NCBI RefSeq assembly: GCF_002894645.1
Contig: NZ_NCQY01000009.1
Location: forward strand, 1-63,993
DNA: 63,993 nt
From: Salinibacter altiplanensis
Lineage (GTDB): Bacteria; Bacteroidota; Rhodothermia; Rhodothermales; Salinibacteraceae
Direction of reading: 5' to 3'
Both the position numbers and the translations under genes were made by a program. A model generated the notes under the pieces. The model did not search any database. It saw only the letters and a program-made list of their open reading frames with translations, and was not told the origin of the DNA. Of the stretch, positions 8,405 to 16,750 are shown piece by piece. Every line of letters starts with the position of its first letter. Position 1 is the stretch's first letter.

Positions 8405-9046
8405 CACCCACAGCTCCACCATCACCGTGATCGACGCCCAGTCGTCCATCGCGGCGTAGCCGTCGGGCACCTCCTCCAGGCCGACGGTCGTGTCGAATAC
8501 GGGGGAGGGGTCAAGCGTCCCGGCGAGGACGTCGTCCATCAGCTCGGGGATGTACGCCCGCACCGGCGCAATGCCACCTTGGAGCGTGATGTTCTCGCGG
8601 AAGAGGCGAAACATGTCCAGCCCCCCGTCTTCGGCCCCGAACAAGCTCCCCACGTACCCAACCGTCCCCCCTGGCCGACACACGCCGATTGCCGTCTCGA
8701 TTGCGGAGGCCGCGCCGACACACTCCATGACGTGGCGCGCCCCGCCTCGGGTCTTCTCTCGCACCTCTTCGACGGCCTCCTCCCCGCGGCTGGAGACACC
8801 AGGGCAGGCCCGGATTGGCGATCGGCCTCCGACGAGCAAAAACTCGCGGCACGGCGCGGAAGCTTGATTTGCCAAGGTGCCGGGCGTCCGTCTCGGTTTT
8901 CCCCAGATGGTGACCGTCGCTGCGCGTGCCCCGCCCCCGGAGGCGGAACCTTCCGGCCTCTGAAGAACTGAGATGCCATCAGGGGCATGCCGAAGAGGGC
9001 CCCTGGCTACAGCGGTCAGGCCCGGGAGCGAGAAGGCAGTGTCACC
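8405..9046 (-). pseudogene. Inverted C-terminal fragment of the same zinc alcohol dehydrogenase type
   Basis: Reading the minus strand, the well-preserved part covers about 8785 down to 8417: EEAVEEVREKTRGG, MECVGAASAIETAI, RPGGTVGYVGSLFG, APVRAYIPELMDDVLAG, DPSPVFDTT and [15 protein letters not shown]. This is the second half of the Rossmann domain and the C-terminus of a threonine-dehydrogenase-like Zn enzyme. Upstream, near 9046, a GDT that would open the Rossmann domain is followed by out-of-frame sequence, so further frameshifts are present. The C-terminus abuts the N-terminal fragment tail to tail within about 20 bp, as expected after an inversion. Confidence 0.75.
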
Positions 9047-9111
9047 GAGCACGTCTATTTCGCCCCCCGTGGTGCTCCAGCCTGTTCTCACCCAACGTTC
9101 TTCCAGGTACC

Positions 9112-9354
9112 ATGCAGCGACTTATTCGACCGGAGCTTGCTCGCCACCTAAATGTCTCCCAGGCAGCAGTGACACGAGCAACGCGCCGGCGAGAAATGTG
9201 TGAGGGCTGCCCGGTGGCAGAGTGGGCACTTCGACGGGGTCGACAGGTGTTTTACGAGGTGCCCGATGAGGCAATCTCAAAAATCACAGAACCGGACACA
9301 GGGTACCTCAAGAGACAAAGTCGAGTTCTCAGGGTCCTGATGCGAGGAGGATGA
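9112..9354 (+). CDS. Small helix-turn-helix-like protein
   Basis: 80 residues from ATG 9112. The first 30 residues, RPELARHLNVSQAAVTRATR, read as a helix-turn-helix with a typical turn (LNVSQAAVTRA). CEGCPVAEW follows, then a short basic C-terminus (YLKRQSRVLRVLMRGG). I do not recognise a family. It resembles small DNA-binding proteins of accessory regions, which fits its place between a rearranged gene and a small membrane protein gene. Confidence 0.5.
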   Translation: MQRLIRPELARHLNVSQAAVTRATRRREMCEGCPVAEWALRRGRQVFYEVPDEAISKITEPDTGYLKRQSRVLRVLMRGG

Positions 9355-9380
9355 CCGAAACGGAAGCGCCGGCCGTCGGG

Positions 9381-9764
9381 CTACATGCCCCATCCTGGGC
9401 AAGAGGACCACTCCAAAATGCCCCTCCAGACCCAGCCGATCCGCCACACAACCTGCCAGACTTCTTCTGTCCCGGTCGGGCCAAGGACCCAGATTCCCCC
9501 GGCGACCATCACCAAGACCGCAGCGGTCTCGCCCCACGACGCCTGCACCCACAGGGCCACCAGCATGCCCACCCCGGCCCCCAGTGCTACGAACAACAGG
9601 CCGGCCTGGGTGGGATCCATCCCTGTTTGGATGCCCCCCCATCCAGCGCCGGGCTCCGGAAGCCGGGACTCGCCTTCCAGAAAAAGGCCCCCGAAGAACA
9701 GCAGAAGCAGGCTGATTAGACAAAAAATGGCGCCGTAGGTAAGCGCGCTACGGACGTAGTTCAC
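9381..9764 (-). CDS. Hypothetical membrane protein
   Basis: 127 residues from ATG 9764, with hydrophobic segments near 8-28 (YGAIFCLISLLLLFFGGLF), 54-72 and 78-96. The C-terminal 30 residues are Trp-rich (EEVWQVVWRIGWVWRGILEW). Family unknown. It converges on the small HTH gene with a 26-bp gap. Hydropathy and intact frame support a real gene. Confidence 0.55.
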   Translation of the reverse strand: MNYVRSALTYGAIFCLISLLLLFFGGLFLEGESRLPEPGAGWGGIQTGMDPTQAGLLFVALGAGVGMLVALWVQASWGETAAVLVMVAGGIWVLGPTGTEEVWQVVWRIGWVWRGILEWSSCPGWGM

Positions 9765-10268
9765 GGCAAATGGAATCTGCTGGCACGAAGGGGCTGACGT
9801 TGAAGGCTCTCGTCACATGATCGTCGAGTCGTTCTGCCCCGCGGAGGGGAAGGCGCCGGAGCACTGTCTGCCCTCGTCTCCTGCCTACGCGTTTCAAGCA
9901 CACGAACGGGCTTCGGGCTTTTTGCTTGGCGCCCGAGCAGGAACCGGTTCGGGACGACGCCGATCCGGAAAACAAATTGAGTCTTTCCCCAAGTTCGCAT
10001 GTATGATGTCGGGCAGGTCTACCCATTCGGTCGGGAAAGCGCCCCGCGGAGCCCCGGTCCACGGTACAACCTTTCGACCTTGTTACTCGCAAATCCGGAC
10101 CTCCGGCGAACCGGCTGCCGTCTCCCCCATGCTTGTACTGAGATCTCTTCCCGGTGAAAGGGCAGGAGGGGCTATCGTGCGCAGCGCCATCGCTGCAGGG
10201 CCATTGCCGTGTGCCGGGCCTCCGAGCCACTCCGCCGTTTGCACTCTGCTTCAGCCCCGCCGCACTCC
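9765..10268. other. 504-bp intergenic stretch
   Basis: It separates the minus-strand membrane protein from the TIGR03643-type gene. Overlapping open frames on both strands have no recognisable domain and uneven composition. No repeat, RNA gene or clear terminator was seen. It may contain decayed coding sequence. Confidence 0.4.
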
Positions 10269-10652
10269 ATGGGTGTTCAAAGCGACCACGGCCTTTCCGA
10301 CGAGGAGGTCTCCCACGTCATCGGGATGGCCTGGAAGGACGACGTGCCTTTCGAGGCGATCAAGGCGCGGTATGGCCTCGACGAAGAAGCGGTCATTGCG
10401 CTCATGCGCGACCGGCTGAAGCGATCGAGCTGGACGCTTTGGCGGGAACGGGTCAGTGGACGCCCGTCGAAGCACGCCTCCCGTCGTTCTCTGACCGACT
10501 CGGTCAGCAAGCGGCCCCCTGGCGCCCGTTCACTAGACTCCTTCGAGCAGGAGTCGTCCCGCTCGGGTTCACCGAGGCCTTCCTCTGTCCAGGACCGCCC
10601 GGGCGACCCAGGCGACGCCTCCGGACGCAGCGAAACGAACCCGGAGGAGTAG
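10269..10652 (+). CDS. TIGR03643/DUF2805 family protein with extended C-terminus
   Basis: 127 residues from ATG 10269. Residues about 9-70 match the small TIGR03643 family: LSDEEVSHVIGMAWKDDVPF, EAIKARYGLDEEAVIALM, RDRLKRSSWTLWRERVSGR and the closing SKHA. The core looks like a small helical, possibly DNA-binding, protein of unknown role. Family members usually end soon after the KH signature; here about 55 Ser/Pro/Asp-rich residues follow, probably disordered. Transcription may run toward the double hairpin at 10995-11037. Confidence 0.8.
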   Translation: MGVQSDHGLSDEEVSHVIGMAWKDDVPFEAIKARYGLDEEAVIALMRDRLKRSSWTLWRERVSGRPSKHASRRSLTDSVSKRPPGARSLDSFEQESSRSGSPRPSSVQDRPGDPGDASGRSETNPEE

Positions 10653-10994
10653 AGGCCGTGGAGCCGAGGTGTCGCTGGGCCCTCAGACGCTGTCCGGTGC
10701 ACGTTCGGTGGCCCCGGCCAGAATTCTCGCGCTGCGATGCATCGCCACGACCCTCACTCAGGGCCCCCTGTGGGCACATGGAGGAGCGTACACTGGTGCC
10801 GTTTATGATGCCACGACGGTTCCAAGGACAGGCCTCGAACAGCAACACACCGCCCACCGAGCATGTCTAGCCCCCTATCGCGAGGGGTGCACGAGGGATC
10901 TCGACCGCAGCCCACGTGAGGGGGACGGCCGGCCCAGGAGAAATGAGGATCGGGGCGCAATCGAAAACGGCCCGCTTCGATGATTCGTCCACCT

Positions 10995-11040
10995 CACACG
11001 AGCAGACCGGCTCGTGTGAACAGACCGCCGGTCTGTTTTC
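10995..11040. terminator. Two abutting perfect hairpins with T-run, possible terminator or attenuator
   Basis: Hairpin 1: CACACGAGC (10995-11003), loop AGACCG, GCTCGTGTG (11010-11018), 9 bp perfect. Hairpin 2: AACAGACC (11019-11026), loop GCC, GGTCTGTT (11030-11037), 8 bp perfect, with a T-run at its 3' edge. The heptamer CAGACCG occurs both at the loop of hairpin 1 (11003-11009) and in the 5' arm of hairpin 2 (11021-11027). The 3' arm CGGTCTG (11029-11035) could therefore pair with either. It sits 340 bp after the TIGR03643-type gene and 145 bp before the next gene. Confidence 0.5.
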
Positions 11041-11184
11041 GTTTGGAAACACACTCCGCAGACTGAGATGCATTGGTCTGCTTCTCTCTGCCTCAGCGGG
11101 ATGTGCTCCCGACGGCCGGGTCCGCTCCCTGCTCCCTCAATGCTCGCCGTCGGGGCTCTCCCCCCCTCACAGATTCACAGGCCC

Positions 11185-11499
11185 ATGGACGACACAGACG
11201 CTGTGCCTTCTCGCCCTGACCTTCGCGACCAGTTCGAGCGACTCTTCGGAAGCCGGACGCCTGACTTTGAGCAGCAGGCCGAGGAGCTGCAACGACTGCG
11301 CCGCAGGGTGGCCGAACGTCAGGGGGAGCAGTTTGCGACGGAATGGTACGAGGTGTACGGCCGTCCGGTCGAACTGGGCCGCCTCGCCCATGGGCAGTGG
11401 GCGCAGTTGGGGCCGAGAACCAAGCGGCACGTCGTGGACACGCTCCAACTGGCAGAGCCGATCGGGGACGAGATGAGCTACCTTCCTGCCTCAAACTAG
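11185..11499 (+). CDS. Hypothetical protein
   Basis: 104 residues from ATG 11185. It is helical and charged: DLRDQFERLFGSRTPDFEQQ, then EELQRLRRRVAERQGEQFAT, then LAHGQWAQLGPRTKRHVVDT near the end. No signal peptide or membrane segment. I do not recognise a family. The start is chosen because homogeneous acidic sequence begins at MDDTDAVPSRPDL; the upstream in-frame extension overlaps the hairpin region's downstream flank and is Pro/Ser-rich. Orphan, 145 bp after the double hairpin. Confidence 0.5.
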   Translation: MDDTDAVPSRPDLRDQFERLFGSRTPDFEQQAEELQRLRRRVAERQGEQFATEWYEVYGRPVELGRLAHGQWAQLGPRTKRHVVDTLQLAEPIGDEMSYLPASN

Positions 11500-11618
11500 C
11501 ACACTCAGGCCCGCGACGCGCAGAGGCACGGACGCAAGAGTGTGTCACTCGGGACAGGAAACGACGGCTCTTGTCTGTGCCCAGGGATGTCTGCACACGG
11601 GGATCCATCAGGCCCTTC

Positions 11619-12218
11619 TTACAGATTGCCCCGGCGCTGGCCAACCAGACAGCGCTCCGCCCGATGAGCCACACCGGGCGCGGCCGCAGTCAAGTACTGG
11701 TGGCCCAGCACGAGTTCGGTGCCGGGCTGCGGCACCTCCTCGTTCGTGACCTCAAATGCAACGTGGCTCTGGTCTGGAAGCCCGGCGGTCGGCACCTCCG
11801 AACCGACCTGGACCTCGAGCACGTCGAGGTCGCTGGTCGCGTCCTCGAAGATGTGCGCACCGCCGGACAAGATCTGGTTGACCGCGGACGTTGCACCGGC
11901 CCGCTCCGGGTAAACGACCCGATCAAAAGACATGCCCTCCTCGTCGAGCTGGCCGGGCCGTTTGATCCGGGCGACCGTTCGGATGCTGTCCGTGAGGTGC
12001 GTGACGACCGCACAGATCGCGAAGTTTGTCGCTCCGGTCTCAGTCAGAGCAGCGAGGACATCGGCGTGCTCGGGATCGGCCTGCGCTGGAACGCCCGGAT
12101 CCGTGGCGTCTTCGTCAATGACCGTCGCCCCCAGTGTCTGCCGGGCATCCTCGACAGCCTCAGGGTTCTTGTCGATGAGGTCCGCATCGTGGGACAAGAG
12201 CCATCCACACCGGTTCAT
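11619..12218 (-). pseudogene. 5'-truncated TrkA-type potassium uptake regulator
   Basis: The frame from 12218 encodes most of a TrkA/RCK protein: LIDKNPEAVEDA, GATVIDEDATDP, EHADVLAALTETGATNFAIC, RTVARIKRPG, DEEGMSFDRVVYPERAGAT, SAVNQILSGG, then a TrkA-C-like tail (DLDVLEVQVGSEVPTAGLP to LVLGHQYLTAA). The N-terminal GxGxxG strand that should precede LIDKN is absent; the few residues before it (MNRCGWLLSHDAD) show no glycine motif, and no other upstream frame supplies it. TrkA proteins gate K+ uptake by binding NAD(H) through that segment, so the product is probably inactive. No TrkH/KtrB partner is adjacent. Confidence 0.7.
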
Positions 12219-12328
12219 CGTTCACAGCGCACGGGTCGCCCCGCACCGAAACACCCATCGCTTTCCATCTCGGGAAATCCCCATCTTGAGACATCCCCGA
12301 CACGCCCACTGGACGCTCACATCGGGAC

Positions 12329-13519
12329 CTACTGCGGACGGTACTCTTTCGGCACCTGGTCGGCCACCCGCTCGAACCCGAAGTGTCCCGACACCGTCAC
12401 CCCGTACCGCTCTACGACTTCCCCTTTGTAGTCGACCGTGGCCGGGCCTCGTTCCAACCAAAACTGAGAGGTTTGGTAGCGGGGCGCCCGCCCGCTCCGA
12501 CGCCCGGTGCGCTCCTCCTGCCAGTCCGAATAGGCCTCGCTTTGCTTCTCTCCGAGGTAGACGACCTCGGCCGCGCCCTGAAAGTCGAGGATGTGCTCGT
12601 CCGGCACGTCTCCATCGGTCATGATATCGCCCACCTCGATGGACATCCGTCCCCCGGACCCGCCCGAGAAGCCCGCCCCACCGCTGCCGGGCAGGCCCGA
12701 CGATGAGCGTTCGGGAGGCCCGCCCGGTGCATCTTGGTGGTAGAACAGCTTGAAGCCCTGTCCCTCGACTCGATCCTCAATCATGGCGAGCATGAGATGA
12801 TGGAAGGACCCAAAGAACGCCTCTCGACGGGCCTTCTCCCACTTCGCTTCTTGGGCCGGGCTGCCCTCCAGCTCTTCAAAGAACGGCTCTCCATCATACT
12901 GCGTCCGTCGCTGGGTAACCTTGAAGTCCTCCAGGTGATACTCGACCCGGTAGCCAAGGGCTCGATTCTCAATCACGATGGGCCGGGCCGCAAAGGCCTC
13001 CAGTGAGCCCAGTCCTCCGTCGAAGCTAAGGACCTCCCGGTTCAGAATGTCCGCCCGCTCGGCGTTCGGGGTTTCCCCAAGGAAGGCGGCCCGGAACCGC
13101 TCGAAGCGCCGCTGCCACTGCTCGTCGCGCTCGGCCTCGACGACGACGCCCTCCCCTTCGAGGACCGTCTCCTGCAGTGCAAACTCGAAGCGGTACGTCC
13201 TCGACTCACGCAGGTTGAGGCTCCGGGACTTCGCTTCGTACCCCACGAAGGAGACGTAGAGCTGCTGTGCCCCGAGCGGCACCCCCCGGAGACGAAAGCG
13301 CCCCTGGTCGCCGGTCGTCGTCCCTTGCATGCTCCCCGCAATGAAGACATTCGCGTCCGAGATGGGGTCACCGCTCGCCGAATCCACGACGGTGCCCACG
13401 AGGGTAGCCCGGCCGCGAGCGGGGTCGGACGGCTGGGCATGGGCCTCCTGCCCGGCGGCAAGCAGGGCAAGAAGGCAGAGGGGAAGGAGAAACCGGAAGA
13501 CGCCTGGGCCACGACGCAT
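12329..13519 (-). CDS. Secreted protein with N-terminal carboxypeptidase-regulatory-like beta domain
   Basis: 396 residues from ATG 13519. The signal peptide is MRRGPGVFRFLLPLCLLALL, with likely cleavage after AHA. Residues about 35-120 form a CarboxypepD_reg-like/TonB-associated beta sandwich: GTVVDSASGDPISDANVFI, GTTTGDQGRFRLRGVPLG, LYVSFVGYEAKS. The rest includes RRFERFRAAFLGETPNAERADI and REVLSFDGG, phrases typical of Bacteroidota envelope proteins with this domain, then a Gly/Ser-rich stretch near 285-300. There is no TonB-dependent barrel. It is likely periplasmic or surface-located, of unknown substrate. Confidence 0.75.
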   Translation of the reverse strand: MRRGPGVFRFLLPLCLLALLAAGQEAHAQPSDPARGRATLVGTVVDSASGDPISDANVFIAGSMQGTTTGDQGRFRLRGVPLGAQQLYVSFVGYEAKSRSLNLRESRTYRFEFALQETVLEGEGVVVEAERDEQWQRRFERFRAAFLGETPNAERADILNREVLSFDGGLGSLEAFAARPIVIENRALGYRVEYHLEDFKVTQRRTQYDGEPFFEELEGSPAQEAKWEKARREAFFGSFHHLMLAMIEDRVEGQGFKLFYHQDAPGGPPERSSSGLPGSGGAGFSGGSGGRMSIEVGDIMTDGDVPDEHILDFQGAAEVVYLGEKQSEAYSDWQEERTGRRSGRAPRYQTSQFWLERGPATVDYKGEVVERYGVTVSGHFGFERVADQVPKEYRPQ

Positions 13520-14141
13520 GGGACGAAGGAGTGCGAAAATGTAGAGGGTGGACGAAAGAGGGCAGAGGGAGGGTGGGCCTTGCGCGAGCCTTGTGCGGGC
13601 CCAGAGTGCATGCGCACTCCGCCTGCACACTTGCTCTCCCCCTTGCGTGCGTGGCCGGAGCCACGGAGTTACAGCTCCTCCGAAGCACGAGGCTTGCCGG
13701 CCGGGCAGCGCAACTCGCCATCGCGAGGCAACCGCACAGGAGAGTGAACTCGCCCCCCTCCACAGCAGCGTTGCTTCGTGGATGCATTAGACGCTGTCTG
13801 CCCCCCCGGAAGTACTTGGTCGCTGCGCTCCCAGCGCAAGATGGCTTCTGCATTCGCCCGGTAGCTCCCCACGGGCATGACCTCGCTCCTGCTCGGCCCC
13901 CGCTACAGAGACTCATTACAGAGACTCATTTGAGCACCATTTTGCAGCTTCGCCCACTGTGTGTACTCGGCTGGGCCTCCTCAGTCGCTACGCTCGTGTC
14001 GGTTGAACATCAATCCACGAAACAGCTTCTGAAACATCAGAAGTGCGAATCGCCTTGGGCCACACACGTTTCATAGGAGCTCTTTGGGGTGTCCGACGCG
14101 GAAGCCCCAACGCCCCCCACACGAATCGCGCCGTTTTGCCA
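13520..14141. other. 622-bp divergent intergenic region
   Basis: This is the promoter region for the secreted beta-domain protein (minus) and the carotenoid oxygenase (plus). It contains a short palindrome GAGTGC-ATGC-GCACTC (13604-13619) and a 13-bp tandem duplication acagagactcatt (13905-13917 and 13918-13930). Open frames in it are low complexity and unsupported. The stretch 13930-14060 is less GC-rich than its flanks. Confidence 0.5.
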
Positions 14142-15554
14142 ATGCCTGCCGACTACCGCCGCGGGTTTGAGGACCTCCGCCGGGAGATCCACAGACCAAG
14201 CCTTCCTACGACCGGGGACCTGCCCGAGTGGCTCACCGGAACCCTTCTCCGGAACGGACCGGCCCAGTTTGAGGTCGAGGGTCAGGAATACAACCACTGG
14301 TTTGACGGCCACGCGATGCTTCACGCGTTCAAGATCGGGAACGGGGACGTGGGGTACCGAAATCGCTTCCTCGAGTCGCAGAGTCGGGCCGAGGCGCTTG
14401 AGCAGGGCCGAATTGCGCGCTCGGAGTTTGCGACCGACCCCTGCATGTCGATTTTTGGGCGGGTGATGAGCCTGTTCCGGCCCGGCCATCCCAAGCCCAC
14501 GGACAACGCCAGCATCAACGTGGCCCGGCTCGGTGACGCGCACGTGGCGCTTACGGCGACGCCCCTCCCCATTGCTTTCGACCCAGACACCCTCGCCACC
14601 GCCGGCGTGGTGGAGTACGAGGACGAGATTGGGGCCGACACCTCGACGGCCCACCCGTACGTGGAGCCCGGCTCTGGACGCACCCTCACACAGATGCTCT
14701 CCTTCGGGCGGCAGTCCCAGTACATTGTCGGGTACATCGACCCGGACGGACCCACCCGAGAGCCCATCGCCAGGCTCGACGTGGACAAGCCCAGCTACAT
14801 GCACAGTTTCGGCATGACCGAGCGCCACGTGATCCTGTCTGAGTGGCCACTCGTCGTCGATCCGCTGAGCCTGCTGGCCCAAGGGAAGCCCTTCATTCAG
14901 AACTTCGAGTGGGCCCCTGAGCGGGGCGTTCGCTTCCACGTGCTGCGCAAGAGGGATGGGTCGGAGGTTGCAACGTGCAGGGCCGAGGCGGCCTTCGCCT
15001 TTCATCACGTAAATGCGTTTGAGCGGGACGGAGAGATCATCTGCGATGTGGTGGCGCACCCGGACGCATCGGTCATCGAGGACTACTTCCTCGATCGGTT
15101 GCGGGGCCCGGAGCCCACCTCCGGAACAGGACGCCTGCGCCGGTACCGTCTTCCCCTCGGGGGCGGACCGGCAGAATGTGAGCGGCTCAGCGGGACGCCC
15201 ATCGAACTGCCCCGCATCCACGAGGCACAGGCCCGTGCCCGGCCGTACGGCTACGTCTACGGGATCGGCGAGCGTCACCACGGCCAGTTTGCCGATCAGC
15301 TCGTCAAGGTTGACGTGGAGACCGGAAGCGCTGACGTCTGGCGCGAGGACGGCACGTGTCCCGGGGAGCCGGTGTTTGTGCCGGCCCCCGACGCCACAAA
15401 CGAGGACGAGGGCGTGGTGCTCTCGGTGGTGCTCGACCCCGAGGCGGACCGCTCGTTCCTACTCCTCCTCGACGCGGCGTCGTTCGCCGAACGGGCCCGG
15501 GCCGAGGTGCCTCACGCAATTCCCCACGGCTTCCACGGACAGTTTTTTGCGTAG
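14142..15554 (+). CDS. Carotenoid oxygenase (RPE65/CCD family)
   Basis: 470 residues from ATG 14142. It cleaves carotenoid double bonds using a non-haem iron held by four histidines in a beta propeller. All four are visible in context: STAHPYVEP (H171), YMHSFGMTE (H221), FHHVNAFERDGE (H289) and HGFHGQFF (H465). Other signatures are GTLLRNGPAQFE, WFDGHAMLHAF, DNASINVARL and EPVFVPAP near the end. Length is typical. It could make retinal for a rhodopsin or another apocarotenoid; sequence alone does not set the cleavage site. The GTG/ATG codons upstream at 14043-14141 would add a non-conserved stretch. Its neighbours are degraded genes, so it may belong to a transferred block. Confidence 0.9.
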   Translation: MPADYRRGFEDLRREIHRPSLPTTGDLPEWLTGTLLRNGPAQFEVEGQEYNHWFDGHAMLHAFKIGNGDVGYRNRFLESQSRAEALEQGRIARSEFATDPCMSIFGRVMSLFRPGHPKPTDNASINVARLGDAHVALTATPLPIAFDPDTLATAGVVEYEDEIGADTSTAHPYVEPGSGRTLTQMLSFGRQSQYIVGYIDPDGPTREPIARLDVDKPSYMHSFGMTERHVILSEWPLVVDPLSLLAQGKPFIQNFEWAPERGVRFHVLRKRDGSEVATCRAEAAFAFHHVNAFERDGEIICDVVAHPDASVIEDYFLDRLRGPEPTSGTGRLRRYRLPLGGGPAECERLSGTPIELPRIHEAQARARPYGYVYGIGERHHGQFADQLVKVDVETGSADVWREDGTCPGEPVFVPAPDATNEDEGVVLSVVLDPEADRSFLLLLDAASFAERARAEVPHAIPHGFHGQFFA

Positions 15555-15639
15555 CCGGTCCGCGAGGTACGGGCCGAAGCCACTCAGGGAGCGCCGCCGT
15601 CCAGGGACGGAACGCAGGCGGCTCGGGGGGCCGCGCCCC

Positions 15640-15961
15640 GAGGCATTTACACCGGTCGACTACGGCTTCTACCACACCGAGGCCCTGGTCGACGGAGAGG
15701 GCGGCGCGGTCCGTCTATGCGCGGCGCACAGGGGCAGACCTGACGGACGACCAGACGAACGCGATCTTTGAGGCGACCCTGCCGTGCTTCACACACGACC
15801 CGTCCATGGCGCCCCGGTACTACGAGCACCTGGAAGGCTGGATGGCACGTCGTGGCCTAATTGACGCCTGCCGCGGAGGCGAGGCCTACTGGGCAAAGGC
15901 CTTTGCACTGCCGGCCCCACAGCCCGCCCAGGCAGAGAAGACGACCGCAAAGTCTGAATAG
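15640..15961 (+). pseudogene. Frameshifted C-terminal remnant, possibly of an ABC substrate-binding protein
   Basis: One frame reads FTPVDYGFYHTEALVDGEGG to about 15700. The sensible sequence then moves to another frame, VYARRTGADLTDDQTNAIFE, continuing ATLPCFTHDPSMAPRYYEHL and EGWMARRGLIDA to the stop at 15961. The pattern of a helix with ..GADLTDDQ.., ATLP.FTHD and the closing W...GLID resembles the C-terminal part of NMT1/THI5-like substrate-binding proteins, but that match is weak and from memory. No permease or ATPase is adjacent. It starts 85 bp after the carotenoid oxygenase stop. Confidence 0.4.
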
Positions 15962-16398
15962 GTTGAGCGCGTCTGCGACGAGGGGCGTATGGCGGCCGGT
16001 CGTCCGAGCGAGGGGAGGCTCTTGCCCCGAGCCCCACCGGGACCGGTGGAAATAGTGTGCCCTGCGTTCCGGTCCCGATTATTGCCGTACTTCCCGATGT
16101 CCTCTCTTCCACCACGGGCGCCGTACTGACTGAGCGGCTCGAAGGGGCGTTCTCCTCATTTTCACGCCCGTGGCCGTCGCCCGGCGGTATGGAAGAGTGT
16201 GGGGGGCTGCCCCTGTACGCCGCGCATGCTGCCACATCCTGCTTCATCGTGAGGGACGCCGGGAATACTGCAACGACTTCGACACGGTATGGCACCTGAC
16301 GGCTGCAGGTCCGTAACGGATTGCCAGGGTCTTTCACTCCCAATACGGCAAAATCGCTTCCTCCTTTTCGTGTCTTCTCTCACAACCCACCGACTCTC
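15962..16398. other. 437-bp intergenic region
   Basis: This lies between the decayed remnant and the DUF427 gene. No convincing coding frame, repeat or RNA was found. It marks the boundary between the pseudogene-rich left part and the compact gene-dense part that follows. Confidence 0.5.
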
Positions 16399-16683
16399 AT
16401 GAAAGCCATTTGGAACGACACCGTTCTCGCCGAGAGCGACGACACTGTGACCGTTGAGGGCAACCACTACTTCCCGCCCGAATCGCTGAACGAGAACTAT
16501 TTCCGGAAAAGCGAGCACCGCACCACCTGTCCCTGGAAGGGCAAGGCCCACTACTACGACCTGGTAGACAACGGCGACCGCGCAGAGGATTCCGCCTGGT
16601 ACTACCCGGATCCCTCCGACGAGGCGTCCGAGCTTAAGGACCACGTCGCCTTCTACGCCAGTCAGGTGGAGGTGACGGAGTAG
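16399..16683 (+). CDS. DUF427 domain protein
   Basis: 94 residues from ATG 16399. The signatures are MKAIWNDTVLAESDDTVTVE, GNHYFPPES, CPWKGKAHYYDL, AWYYPDPSDEASELKDHVAF and the final FYASQVEV. The family is a small beta-barrel-like domain, widespread in bacteria, of unconfirmed function. Acidic residues are frequent, as expected for a halophile. It lies 67 bp before the methionine sulfoxide reductase gene on the same strand. Confidence 0.9.
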   Translation: MKAIWNDTVLAESDDTVTVEGNHYFPPESLNENYFRKSEHRTTCPWKGKAHYYDLVDNGDRAEDSAWYYPDPSDEASELKDHVAFYASQVEVTE

Positions 16684-16750
16684 AAGGGCTCCTCACGGCC
16701 CCGCCCGCGGGCCGTCCTCGACCATCTTCGTTCATGACCAGCCGTCTCCG

